Shown: positions 14,421 to 22,957 of the stretch, piece after piece
Layout of the letters: every line of letters starts with the position of its first letter
How positions within the stretch are numbered: position 1 is the first letter of the stretch
From: Flavobacterium sp.
Lineage (GTDB): Bacteria > Bacteroidota > Bacteroidia > Flavobacteriales > Flavobacteriaceae
DNA length: 28,147 bases
Direction: 5' to 3'
NCBI GenBank assembly: GCA_017984035.1
Contig: JAGOAF010000014.1
Location: 1 to 28,147 of the forward strand
Notes under the pieces: generated by a model
Told to the model about the DNA's origin: nothing
The model's database searches: none
Seen by the model: only the letters and a program-made list of their open reading frames with translations
Made by a program: the position numbers and the translations under genes

Positions 14421-15047
14421 ATGAACATTCTTATTCACCCTACTTACTTCCCTTCTATCAGTCATTTTGCGGCTATTGTTCAAGCTGAAAAAGTCACTTT
14501 TGAAATGGAAGATAATTTTCAAAAACAAACCAATCGGAATCGGACTTATATCTACAGTCCTAACGGAATTCAGCTGTTGAATATTCCTGTAAAACATTCG
14601 AAAATAGCCCATCAAAAAACAAAAGACATTCAAATTGAAAATGATTTTGATTGGCAAAAGCAACATTTCAAATCTTTAGAAGCCGCCTACCGAAGTTCGC
14701 CATTCTTTGAATATTTTGAAGACGATTTACTTCCGATTTTCGAAAAAAAACACTCGTTTTTAATGGACTTAAATCTAGAAGTATTTGACTTGATTACGAG
14801 ATGCCTCAGAATGAAAATAGAGTATAATTCGACAACAGAATATATACACGAAATTGAATCTACAGAAATTACTGATTTTCGCTATTTGGCCAACGGAAAA
14901 AAAGACCAATCCCAATTTGAAAGTTATACGCAAGTTTTTGATGACAAATATGGTTTCATCAACAATCTTAGTGTATTGGATTTAGTTTTTAATGAAGGAA
15001 AGTTTGCTGTGGATTATTTGAAATCACAACCCCTACTCATAACATAA
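14421..15047 (+). CDS. WbqC-family protein
   Basis: A 208-aa cytoplasmic protein of the WbqC family, often found with O-antigen and other glycan genes; its reaction is not established. The family start MNILIHPTYFPSISHFAAIVQAEKV is a clear variant of the usual P-x-Y-x-P-x-x-x-F pattern. The Asn-Arg region (QTNRNRTYI), NIPVKHSKIAHQKTKDIQI and the conserved WQKQHFKSLEAAYRSSPFFEYF all follow in family order. No sugar gene lies directly beside it; it follows lepB on the same strand after 87 bases. The convergent EEP gene ends 5 bases past its stop. Confidence 0.85.
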   Translation: MNILIHPTYFPSISHFAAIVQAEKVTFEMEDNFQKQTNRNRTYIYSPNGIQLLNIPVKHSKIAHQKTKDIQIENDFDWQKQHFKSLEAAYRSSPFFEYFEDDLLPIFEKKHSFLMDLNLEVFDLITRCLRMKIEYNSTTEYIHEIESTEITDFRYLANGKKDQSQFESYTQVFDDKYGFINNLSVLDLVFNEGKFAVDYLKSQPLLIT

Positions 15048-15052
15048 AGTAA

Positions 15053-16099
15053 TTACTCAAAAGAAAGTTTAGCCATTATAGGATAATGGTCTGAATTTTC
15101 AAAACTAGAAAAGCTTTCAAATTTTTTCACTTTCATTTTTTCATCAGCAAAAATATAATCGATACGTGCTGGGTAATAGCGGAATTTATAGGTAGCGCCA
15201 AAACCTTTACCCGCTTCTTCAAAGCTATCTCGTAATTTTCCCTTTATATTTCTATACACATACGAAAACGCACTGTTATTCATATCACCACAAATGATTA
15301 AAGGGTAATTACAATCATTTTTGTGTTCTTTGAACAATTCTGCTTGTTGTTGTTGCTGTTTGAAAGCTTTGCTTATTCGATTAAATAACTTTTGCGATTT
15401 ACTTTGATTCATCACATTGATATCATCATTGATTTCGGTAACATCTGGTGATATTTTAATAGATTGTAAATGCATATTATACACCCGAATCGTTTCTTTT
15501 CCTTTCTTAATATCCGCAAAAATTACATTGTTATTCGAATTGGGAAAAACAATATTTCCTTCGTTAATAATGGGGAACTTAGAGAAAATAGCTTGACCTG
15601 TTTTAATTTGATCGCCTGCCATTAAAATATATTTGTGTGGATATACTTTTAAATCGATATCTGCCGAAGTAGAATATTCTTGAATACACAAAATATCAGG
15701 ATTATTATCGTTGATAAAACTCACAATTTGAGAAGGAACATCGTCTCTTTCAATCCATTTAAAGAGATTGAATAAGCGAACATTATAACTCATTACCGTA
15801 AAATCTTTTTCCCTTTCTGGGAAATCTTTGGAAGAAAATTTATAGAATTTGTTTATAAAAGTAATTCCCATTAATAGTACCAAGCCCGATAAAATCATTC
15901 GTTTTTTAAATTGAACTCCCCAATAGAAAAAAAACAAGGTGTTAAAAATAAAAAACAATGGCATAAACAGGGTCAAAACTGATAACAAAGGAAATGCCTT
16001 AGGAGCCAAAAAAGGTAATAAATAAGCGCTAAAAGTCACTACAGTCAAAACTATATTTAACAGAAACATCACTTTATTGAACCATGAAAGATTTTTCAT
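15053..16099 (-). CDS. Endonuclease/exonuclease/phosphatase family membrane protein
   Basis: A 348-aa protein with three N-terminal membrane helices (about 10-30, 38-60 and 68-84), then an EEP domain facing the periplasm or cytoplasm. Catalytic signatures are in order: MSYNVRLFN (N106), DILCIQEYS (E141), IICGDMNNSAF, RIDYIFADE and SDHYP (D337, H338). This set makes an active Mg-dependent phosphoesterase likely; whether the substrate is DNA, a phospholipid or a sugar phosphate cannot be read. It is the last gene of the minus-strand cluster mutL, rhomboid, rhomboid, EEP, 18 bases after the second rhomboid gene. Confidence 0.88.
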   Translation of the reverse strand: MKNLSWFNKVMFLLNIVLTVVTFSAYLLPFLAPKAFPLLSVLTLFMPLFFIFNTLFFFYWGVQFKKRMILSGLVLLMGITFINKFYKFSSKDFPEREKDFTVMSYNVRLFNLFKWIERDDVPSQIVSFINDNNPDILCIQEYSTSADIDLKVYPHKYILMAGDQIKTGQAIFSKFPIINEGNIVFPNSNNNVIFADIKKGKETIRVYNMHLQSIKISPDVTEINDDINVMNQSKSQKLFNRISKAFKQQQQQAELFKEHKNDCNYPLIICGDMNNSAFSYVYRNIKGKLRDSFEEAGKGFGATYKFRYYPARIDYIFADEKMKVKKFESFSSFENSDHYPIMAKLSFE

Positions 16100-16117
16100 C
16101 TTTTTGTTTATCTAAAA

Positions 16118-16963
16118 TTATTTACCTGCTTTGAACAAAAACTCTTTTTCTTCTTGTGTTAAACAATCGTAACCCGATTGACTAATTTTATCCAAAATTT
16201 CGTCAATTTGTTGTTGGGTTTTATCTTTGACAACAATTCTTGAACTCTGTTTTAGAGTTGATTTGGAATAATTTTTATGTACCTTTTTAAATGGTGTACG
16301 TCTTGACTTTTGAATTGGAATATTTATAATCCGACTTAAATCGATTCCATTTTGGAGCAATTTAATAAAAATAAAACCAAAAAAAGCACCGGCAAGATGC
16401 GCAATATGCCCACCTGTATTTTCAATGCGGAATTGCATAAAATCTAAAACTAAAATTACCGCGGTAATATGCCATAATTTTACATTACCAAAAAACAGCA
16501 ATCGAACAGTCATTACAGGACGATAGGTTGTTGTAGCGACTAAAATAGCCATTATAGCTCCTGAAGCACCTACCAATGTTGAGCTCAAATGCAAGAAATA
16601 ATAACCCATTACAAAAGCAACTCCTGAGAACAATACACTCATCAAATACAATCCTAAATATTGCCTAGCGTTAAAAAAGGTCAAGAAAAGCATACTGGAA
16701 AAATGCAAGACCATCATGTTGAAAAAAAGATGCCCAAATCCATGATGAAAAAAGGCATAACCTATCAAAGTCCAAGGTCGCGTAATTAAAATATTCAGAT
16801 CTGATGTCAACGCAATCCAATTGGGTAAATTGAAAACACCCAACTGAAATTGATAGAAAAACAGTAATGAAACGAGAAAACACAAAACATTCCAAAAAAT
16901 AAGCCTAAAGGCTATTCCTCCATGTTGATATTGCATTTTTAAATCGTCTAGTATACTATTCAT
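16118..16963 (-). CDS. Rhomboid-family intramembrane serine protease (second of a pair)
   Basis: A 281-aa polytopic membrane protease. The catalytic serine is S134 in VGASGAIMAI and the paired histidine is H186 in GGHIAHLAG. The L1-loop region (RPWTLIGYAFFHHGFGHLFFNMMVL) and the following helix match the family. Six hydrophobic segments span about 20-200. A basic, cytoplasmic C-terminal tail of about 75 residues has no clear domain. Rhomboids cleave membrane-protein substrates within the bilayer; the substrate here is unknown. It lies 29 bases downstream of a second rhomboid gene from which it differs strongly, so an old duplication or two separate functions is possible. Confidence 0.92.
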   Translation of the reverse strand: MNSILDDLKMQYQHGGIAFRLIFWNVLCFLVSLLFFYQFQLGVFNLPNWIALTSDLNILITRPWTLIGYAFFHHGFGHLFFNMMVLHFSSMLFLTFFNARQYLGLYLMSVLFSGVAFVMGYYFLHLSSTLVGASGAIMAILVATTTYRPVMTVRLLFFGNVKLWHITAVILVLDFMQFRIENTGGHIAHLAGAFFGFIFIKLLQNGIDLSRIINIPIQKSRRTPFKKVHKNYSKSTLKQSSRIVVKDKTQQQIDEILDKISQSGYDCLTQEEKEFLFKAGK

Positions 16964-16992
16964 GTATTTTTCTATTTACAAAAGAGGTAAAT

Positions 16993-17739
16993 CTAATTCC
17001 AACGATTGGAATTGAATTGATTTTTTTTCCAATACCACACAATTAAAAAACCAAATAAAGCACCTCCAACATGAGCAAAATGCGCAATTCCACCACCACC
17101 AAAAATTGATTTTCCTGAAATCCCTAAATACAAATCGACTAATACCAATCCTGGCACAAAGTATTTGGCTTTTATTGGAATAGGGATAAACATCAATCCC
17201 AATTCAGCATTGGGAAATAGGAATGCAAAAGCAACGATAATGCCGTAAATTGCTCCCGAAGCACCAACAGCCGTTCCTATGTATGCACTAGTAAAATTCT
17301 GAAATTCAGTTACTGTCAATAGTTCTTGCCAACGCGTATCGATTCTTCCTTCATTTAAAAGTTGAAGAATAGCTGATTTAGAAAAGCCATGAGACAATAG
17401 CGTATTCAAACCTTCTTGAAAATGATAATAATTTACTCCTGTATGAACTAAAGCGGAGCCCAATCCACACGAAATATAAAAAAACAAAAATTTCTTACTT
17501 CCCCAAAATTGTTCCAAAGCGGAACCAAAGGAATACAAAGCAAACATATTAAATAAAATATGCATAAATCCTCCATGCATGAACATATAGGTTATGGGTT
17601 GCCAAGCTTTAAAATCAGGGTTTTCAGGAAAAAATAAAGCGAGATATTGATACGCCGGTCCTGATATTAATAACGTCCCAATAAAAAATAAAATATTAAT
17701 GATAATTAACTGTTTTACAGTCTCTGTTACATTTCTCAT
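16993..17739 (-). CDS. Rhomboid-family intramembrane serine protease (first of a pair)
   Basis: A 248-aa membrane protease with catalytic S161 in VGASGAIYG and H220 in AHFAHVGGALFGF (HxxHxxG). The family loop WQPITYMFMHGGFMHILFNMFAL is complete. Compared with its neighbour it has an insert of about 45 residues (about 103-148) before the catalytic helix, with a polar HFQEGLNTLL and GRIDTRWQELL segment. The C-terminal tail is short. Its ATG overlaps the mutL stop in an ATGA arrangement, so it is translationally coupled to mutL. Confidence 0.93.
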   Translation of the reverse strand: MRNVTETVKQLIIINILFFIGTLLISGPAYQYLALFFPENPDFKAWQPITYMFMHGGFMHILFNMFALYSFGSALEQFWGSKKFLFFYISCGLGSALVHTGVNYYHFQEGLNTLLSHGFSKSAILQLLNEGRIDTRWQELLTVTEFQNFTSAYIGTAVGASGAIYGIIVAFAFLFPNAELGLMFIPIPIKAKYFVPGLVLVDLYLGISGKSIFGGGGIAHFAHVGGALFGFLIVWYWKKNQFNSNRWN

Positions 17740-19592
17740 AGGGCAAATTTTTTATCTATATCTTCTACACGCATGGTAATAAAAGTAGGTTTTTGAAAAG
17801 GAGAAACATTCGGTTCTTTACAAGCAAACAATCCGTTAACCAAATTTTCTTGCTCTTTTTCTGTCAAATAACTGCCCGTTTTGACCGCTAAACTTTTCGC
17901 CATAGACTTGGCAATGGTATCGTTTTGACTGAAACTGCTTTCAGGAATTCCATCCTGTAAATCACTCAGTAATTGTTCCAAAACTAGAGTTACTTCACTT
18001 TCAGTTATATTTACTGGAATACCCGAAATAACTATATGATCATCTTGAGTTTCCTCAAAAACAAATCCGGTATTCATCAAAGACAATTGCAATTCTGCAA
18101 TCAATTCCAATTCATTTTTAGAAAAATACAAATTCAACGGAAATAACAATTGCTGACTAGACGCTTGATGCACTGTCATATTGACTAGGAATTGTTCGTA
18201 CAACACACGTTGATGTGCGCGTTGCTGATCTACAATCACCATTCCTGATTTGATTGGGGAAACAATGTATTTTTTATGGATTTGATAGGTTCTATGTACT
18301 GTTGGTTCGGCATCTTCCAAATCAAATAAAGAGGCCGTTACTTCTTCATTTTCAAAACTAAAATTACTTGAAGCCGAAAACGTATCGGTTTCTTGTTTTA
18401 ACCCTACATACAAGCCTTCCCAACTGGAAGCAATTTCTGTTTTTTTATAATTGGAACCCGAATACGATTTTGTATGTTTTTCGTCAGCAAAGGGATTGAA
18501 ATTAGCATCAACCTGAACGGTTGGCATTGCACCTTCAACATCTTTATAATGGTAAGGCGTATCCAAATTGGCATCGCGATCAAAGTCCAAAATAGGAGCT
18601 ACATTAAATTGTCCCAAACTGTGTTTGATAGCAGCTCTTAAAATTGCATACAATGCTTGCTCGTCATCAAACTTAATTTCAGTCTTAGTAGGATGAATAT
18701 TGATATCTATAGTATGTGGTGGAACTTGTAAAAACAAAAAATAACTCGGCTGTGCTCCATCTTTTAAAATACCATCATAGGCTGCCATTACCGCGTGGTG
18801 CAAGTAACCGCTTTTAATGTATCTGTTGTTTACAAAAAAGAATTGTTCTCCCCTATTCTTTTTGGCAAATTCAGGTTTGCTTACAAATCCTTGAATTTCG
18901 ACAATTTCCGTTTCTTCTTGAACAGGTACTAATTTTTCATTGGTTTTACCTGAAAAAATAGCGACAATTCGCTGTCTAGAATTCGATTGAGGCAAATTGA
19001 ACATTTCACTTCCGTTGTGGTAAAAGGTGAAATGAATGTTGGGATGTGCCAAAGCAACGCGTTGGAACTCGTCAATAACATGACGGTATTCCACAATATC
19101 GGATTTCAAGAAATTACGTCGTGCCGGAATATTATAAAACAAATTTTTTACCGCAAACGAAGTGCCTTTTGGCAAAACTGCCACCTCTTGAGAAACAAAT
19201 TTGCTTCCTTCAATAATAAGATGTGTTCCTAACTCCTCTTGATCTTGTTTGGTTTTCATCTCCACATGCGCAATCGCAGCAATAGAAGCCAATGCTTCCC
19301 CACGAAAACCTTTGGTATGTAATGAAAATAAATCCTCAGCCTGCCGAATTTTAGAAGTAGCATGACGTTCAAAGCACAATCGAGCATCTGTCACACTCAT
19401 GCCTACGCCATTATCAATCACTTGAATCAAGGATTTTCCGGCGTCTTTAATGATTAATTTGATATCTGTTGCTTTTGCATCAACCGCATTTTCCAATAAC
19501 TCTTTCACAACAGAAGCCGGTCGTTGCACCACTTCTCCAGCAGCAATTTGATTGGCAACATGATCAGGAAGTAATTGAATAATACTCGACAT
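17736..19592 (-). CDS. mutL: DNA mismatch-repair protein MutL
   Basis: Couples mismatch recognition by MutS to strand removal. It has 618 aa, normal length. The N-terminal GHKL ATPase is complete: ELLENAVDA with E34, DNGVGM (60-65), GFRGEAL (97-103) and the following GTSFAVKNLFYNIPARRNFL. A C-terminal dimerisation domain starts near residue 433. In it the endonuclease motif DQHA-x2-E-x4-E is replaced by DQQRAHQRVLYE (from D455), and neither an ACHxxVRAG nor a CPHGRP motif is seen; the C-terminus instead has CKEPNVSPFQKPT. Nicking activity is therefore doubtful. ATG 19592 is used; the TTG just before it is not needed. Promoter box TAAATTTG lies 50 bases upstream. Confidence 0.96.
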   Translation of the reverse strand: MSSIIQLLPDHVANQIAAGEVVQRPASVVKELLENAVDAKATDIKLIIKDAGKSLIQVIDNGVGMSVTDARLCFERHATSKIRQAEDLFSLHTKGFRGEALASIAAIAHVEMKTKQDQEELGTHLIIEGSKFVSQEVAVLPKGTSFAVKNLFYNIPARRNFLKSDIVEYRHVIDEFQRVALAHPNIHFTFYHNGSEMFNLPQSNSRQRIVAIFSGKTNEKLVPVQEETEIVEIQGFVSKPEFAKKNRGEQFFFVNNRYIKSGYLHHAVMAAYDGILKDGAQPSYFLFLQVPPHTIDINIHPTKTEIKFDDEQALYAILRAAIKHSLGQFNVAPILDFDRDANLDTPYHYKDVEGAMPTVQVDANFNPFADEKHTKSYSGSNYKKTEIASSWEGLYVGLKQETDTFSASSNFSFENEEVTASLFDLEDAEPTVHRTYQIHKKYIVSPIKSGMVIVDQQRAHQRVLYEQFLVNMTVHQASSQQLLFPLNLYFSKNELELIAELQLSLMNTGFVFEETQDDHIVISGIPVNITESEVTLVLEQLLSDLQDGIPESSFSQNDTIAKSMAKSLAVKTGSYLTEKEQENLVNGLFACKEPNVSPFQKPTFITMRVEDIDKKFAL

Positions 19593-19641
19593 CAAAAAGG
19601 TTTTAATTGTTGGGGTTCATTTATGGCAAAACCACAAAGGA

Positions 19642-19649
19642 CAAATTTA
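19642..19649 (-). promoter_or_regulatory. -7 box of the mutL operon
   Basis: On the minus strand TAAATTTG fits TAnnTTTG and ends 49 bases before the mutL ATG. No -33 TTTG is found at the right distance, so this is moderate evidence. Confidence 0.5.
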
Positions 19650-19696
19650 GGGAATTTATACTTGGTTTTAAAACATCCGTAATTACAAAAAACGGA

Positions 19697-19730
19697 AAAA
19701 CCTATACTACATATATTACAGTATAGGTTT
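19697..19730 (-). terminator. Terminator of ribH
   Basis: Perfect 11-bp stem AAACCTATACT/AGTATAGGTTT (19698-19708 with 19720-19730) with an 11-base loop. On the minus strand it ends in a run of five T's and lies 21 bases after the ribH stop. Confidence 0.75.
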
Positions 19731-19750
19731 CTTAAAGTATTTTGTAATAA

Positions 19751-20323
19751 CTATTCTTCTATTTGCAAGGGTTTGTTGTCAATTTGCAATGCAGCATTTC
19801 CCAATAAGTGCTGATTATCGATTTGATGAGAAAAAGAAGCTTGCTGACGAATAAAGGCCATTTTAATAGCCGCAATAGCTGCTTCGGTACCTTTGTTTCC
19901 ATGAATACCCCCACTTCTATCAATGGATTGTTGCATGGTATTATCTGTCAACACACAAAAAATAACGGGAATATCTGTTTGTACGTTCAAATCTTTAATC
20001 CCTTGTGTTACGCCTTCGCAAACAAAATCAAAATGTTTGGTTTGTCCCTGAATGACACATCCAATTACAATAACAGCATCCACGTTTTGGGTTTGCAGCA
20101 TTTTTTTGGCACCATACACTAATTCAAAACTTCCCGGAACATTCCAACGAATGATTTGTTGATGCGGAACTTGATTCTCTAACAAGGCGCTAAAAGCACC
20201 GTTATAGAGTCCTTCCGTAATCGTTTCATTCCATTCTGCCACCACAATTCCAAAACGAAAGTTGCGTGCATCTGGAACGCTATTTTTATCGTATTCTGAT
20301 AAATTTTTATTTTCGGTAGCCAT
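19751..20323 (-). CDS. ribH: 6,7-dimethyl-8-ribityllumazine synthase
   Basis: Condenses the ribityl-aminouracil with dihydroxybutanone phosphate in the penultimate step of riboflavin synthesis; the enzyme forms 5- or 60-subunit shells. The core has FGIVVAEWNETIT (24-36, substrate-binding Trp), VPGSFEL (62-68), GCVIQGQTKHFDFV with the catalytic H97, and GGIHGNKGTEAA (phosphate-binding). It has 190 aa, about 25-30 more than the usual 155-165: a short N-terminal lead and a polar C-terminal tail after residue 163. It stands alone with its own terminator. No other riboflavin gene lies nearby. Confidence 0.96.
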   Translation of the reverse strand: MATENKNLSEYDKNSVPDARNFRFGIVVAEWNETITEGLYNGAFSALLENQVPHQQIIRWNVPGSFELVYGAKKMLQTQNVDAVIVIGCVIQGQTKHFDFVCEGVTQGIKDLNVQTDIPVIFCVLTDNTMQQSIDRSGGIHGNKGTEAAIAAIKMAFIRQQASFSHQIDNQHLLGNAALQIDNKPLQIEE

Positions 20324-20351
20324 AATGAAATAAGATTTTATTGTTTTATGT

Positions 20352-20382
20352 TAAAGATAAAAATAAAGGTTAGAAATTACAA
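20352..20382 (-). promoter_or_regulatory. Candidate promoter of ribH
   Basis: On the minus strand TTG (20382-20380), 20 bases, then TATCTTTA (20359-20352), one mismatch from TAnnTTTG, 28 bases before the ribH ATG. Confidence 0.45.
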
Positions 20383-20444
20383 CTAATTAGATAAAATCCA
20401 ATTGCATTATAATTGCTAACCTAAAACTTTATTGGGTACTTTGA

Positions 20445-21218
20445 CTATTGTGCCAATCCAATCAATACATCTACTGAAGCTGCTTCAGGAGATGCATCAT
20501 AATTATCTTTAATATCTGTGAAATATTTCAAAGCTTCTTCTTTATTTCCTAATGACAAAGCTGTTTTACCTGCTTTCAATAAGAAACGTGGTGTTGTAAA
20601 ATCATTTTTACTAGCTTCAATAGCTTTGATATAATTTTCTAAAGCCTCTTTTGGTTGGTTTTTTTGAGCGTAAGCATCTCCTATTGCCCCTTTAGCCAAA
20701 GCTCCTAAAATCATATCTTTTGATTCAAATTTGCTTAAGAAATCAATTGCTTCAGCATATTTTCCTGTGTTTAAGTATGCAATACCTGCATAATAGTTAG
20801 CTAAGTTACCTGCATCAGTACCAGCATATTCGTCAGCAATTTTAATGAATCCGAATTTCCCTTCAGAACCGTTCAATGACAATGTATACAATGAGTCGCT
20901 CGCTACACCGTCCGTTGCTTTTTGGAAGTTTTGTTGAGCTACAAACATTTCGTTAGCTGCTTCTTCTTCTTTTGGAGTAGCAATAAATTTTTCAAAAGCT
21001 AAATAGCCAACCGTAACCAAAGCAATAGCAGCAACAAAACCAATAATTACTTTTTGATTTTTAGCTACAAAATCTTCTGTTTTTGAAGCCGTTTCATCTA
21101 ATTTTGAAAAAACACCAGCAGTTGTACTGTCTTTTTCATCAATTTGAACGTCCTCAACAACTTCTTTTACTTCTTTTTCCTTCGGGGTTTTATATCCTCT
21201 TTTATTATAAGTGGCCAT
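20445..21218 (-). CDS. TPR-containing membrane-anchored protein (YfgM-like)
   Basis: A 257-aa protein with a charged cytoplasmic N-terminus (1-55, Lys/Glu/Asp-rich), one membrane helix at about 57-76 (VIIGFVAAIALVTVGYLAF), and a periplasmic part with tetratricopeptide repeats. Recognisable repeat units include GNLANYYAGIAYLNTGKYAEAIDFLSKF and KGAIGDAYAQKNQPKEALENYIKAIEA. Topology and repeats resemble YfgM, which works with PpiD at the Sec translocon, but this is a likeness only. It is transcribed away from recF, and ribH follows it on the same strand after 121 bases with its own promoter. Confidence 0.85.
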   Translation of the reverse strand: MATYNKRGYKTPKEKEVKEVVEDVQIDEKDSTTAGVFSKLDETASKTEDFVAKNQKVIIGFVAAIALVTVGYLAFEKFIATPKEEEAANEMFVAQQNFQKATDGVASDSLYTLSLNGSEGKFGFIKIADEYAGTDAGNLANYYAGIAYLNTGKYAEAIDFLSKFESKDMILGALAKGAIGDAYAQKNQPKEALENYIKAIEASKNDFTTPRFLLKAGKTALSLGNKEEALKYFTDIKDNYDASPEAASVDVLIGLAQ

Positions 21219-21240
21219 TTCTATTAAATTTAGTGAGTGG

Positions 21241-21248
21241 CAAAAATA
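21241..21248 (-). promoter_or_regulatory. -7 box of the TPR gene
   Basis: On the minus strand TATTTTTG fits TAnnTTTG exactly and ends 22 bases before the start codon. No -33 element at the proper distance was found. Confidence 0.45.
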
Positions 21249-21358
21249 AAATTTTTATTCAAATCTAAAAGGCATTTTATGGATATTTTTCAATAATTTG
21301 CGTGCAGTTTGAAAAAGCGCTCTAATTAAGCCCCATTCTTCATTCTAGCAAGACAAAA

Positions 21359-22438
21359 ATGTATTTAAAAAAGATTTCATTATTCAATTACAAGAACTTT
21401 TCTGAAGCCAATTTCGAGTTTGACAACAAAATCAATTGTTTTGTTGGAAAAAACGGAATTGGAAAAACCAATGTACTGGATGCGATTTATCATTTATCCT
21501 ACGGAAAGAGTTATTTCAATCCACTTGCTGTACAAAATATCAAACACGGTGAAGAGTTTTTTGTCATTGATGCCGAGCTAGAAAAAGAAAACAGAACCGA
21601 ACAAATTGTTTGTAGTCTTAAAAAAGGGCAAAAGAAAATCTTAAAACGTAACGGAAAAGTCTACGATAAATTCTCAGATCATATTGGTTTTGTCCCATTG
21701 GTGATTATTTCACCAGCCGACAGGGATTTAATTATCGAAAGTAGCGAAACCCGCCGCAAGTTCATGGATAGTGTGATTTCACAATTAGATGCACTTTATT
21801 TACAACAGCTTATTCAATACCAAAAAGTAATTAGCCAGCGCAATGCTTTGTTGAAATACTTTGCCTTGAATCATGTCTTTGAGAATGATACTTTGTCCAT
21901 CTACAATGAACAACTCAACGGATTTGCGCAATCTATTTTCGAAAAACGAAAAGCGTTTATTCAGGAATTCATTCCTATTTTTAACAAACACCACCAAGCG
22001 ATAACGGATTCGCAAGAAACGGTTCAACTGGTATATGAAAGCCATTTGTTTGACCATGATTTGGCAACGCTATTAGTTGAAAATATCAACAAAGATCGTG
22101 CTTTACAATACACCAGTGTTGGAATTCACAAAGACGATTTGTCGTTTGAAATCGATTCGTATCCCATTAAGAAATTTGGTTCCCAAGGCCAACAAAAATC
22201 ATTTCTGATAGCTTTAAAATTGGCCCAATTTGAATTCTTAAAAAAACAAAGTGGTGTCAAACCAATTCTGCTTTTTGATGATATATTTGACAAATTAGAC
22301 GAAAGTCGTGTGGCTAAAATTGTGGATATGGTCAATAGCGATACTTTTGGACAGCTCTTTATTTCTGACACCCATCCAGAACGTACCGAAACCATTGTTA
22401 AATCGACACTTCAGAGCTATAAAATTTTCAATTTATAA
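21359..22438 (+). CDS. recF: DNA replication and repair protein RecF
   Basis: An SMC-like ATPase that helps load RecA at single-strand gaps. It has 359 aa, normal length. The N-terminus [14 protein letters not shown] leads into Walker A GKNGIGKT (30-37). The typical [11 protein letters not shown] segment and [20 protein letters not shown] follow. The ABC signature appears as [10 protein letters not shown] and Walker B as [12 protein letters not shown] (D307, D308), and SDTH follows at 336-339. It is not next to dnaA or dnaN as in many bacteria. It starts a plus-strand series, with the rhodanese gene 67 bases downstream. Confidence 0.96.
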   Translation: MYLKKISLFNYKNFSEANFEFDNKINCFVGKNGIGKTNVLDAIYHLSYGKSYFNPLAVQNIKHGEEFFVIDAELEKENRTEQIVCSLKKGQKKILKRNGKVYDKFSDHIGFVPLVIISPADRDLIIESSETRRKFMDSVISQLDALYLQQLIQYQKVISQRNALLKYFALNHVFENDTLSIYNEQLNGFAQSIFEKRKAFIQEFIPIFNKHHQAITDSQETVQLVYESHLFDHDLATLLVENINKDRALQYTSVGIHKDDLSFEIDSYPIKKFGSQGQQKSFLIALKLAQFEFLKKQSGVKPILLFDDIFDKLDESRVAKIVDMVNSDTFGQLFISDTHPERTETIVKSTLQSYKIFNL

Positions 22439-22505
22439 CGATTATACTTCGATTAAAATTAAAAAAAAAGGTACTTTAGCTTATTAATTTTATTAAAACC
22501 TATAA

Positions 22506-22913
22506 ATGAAATCATTAGTTTCAACATTTTCAGCTTTTCTATTATTTTTTATTTTATCGTGTAACGCCCAAACAGCAACGAACATTAAAGTTATAGATCC
22601 TGTTTCTTTCAAAAAAGAAATTTCAACTACACCCAATGCGCAAATTTTAGATGTTAGAACAGCTGAAGAGTTTACAGTAGAACACCTACAAAATGCCGAA
22701 AATGTAAATTGGCAAAGCCCAGATTTTTCAACCAATACTACCAAATACGACAAATCCAAACCCGTTTTTTTGTATTGCAGAAGTGGTAAAAGAAGTCATC
22801 TAGCAGCAGAAAAACTAGTCGAATTAGGTTTTACTACCATTTTTGAAATGGAGGGAGGAATTATAAATTGGACAGCTAAAGGTTTATCGAAACCGGCTGA
22901 AAAAAAACTATAA
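22506..22913 (+). CDS. Rhodanese-like lipoprotein
   Basis: A single-domain rhodanese of 135 aa carried by a lipoprotein signal peptide (lipobox ILSC, lipidated C19). The rhodanese domain spans about 28-130: QILDVRTAEEFTVEHLQNAENV, the active-site loop CRSGKRS with catalytic C91, and MEGGIINWTAKG at the end. It would act in the periplasm or on the outer-membrane inner face, moving sulfane sulfur or binding thiols; the substrate is unknown. It lies between recF and DUF2461, 44 bases before the latter. Confidence 0.92.
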   Translation: MKSLVSTFSAFLLFFILSCNAQTATNIKVIDPVSFKKEISTTPNAQILDVRTAEEFTVEHLQNAENVNWQSPDFSTNTTKYDKSKPVFLYCRSGKRSHLAAEKLVELGFTTIFEMEGGIINWTAKGLSKPAEKKL

Positions 22914-22957
22914 TTTCATATTAATACCAACTCTCAATACCATCAACAAACAATACT

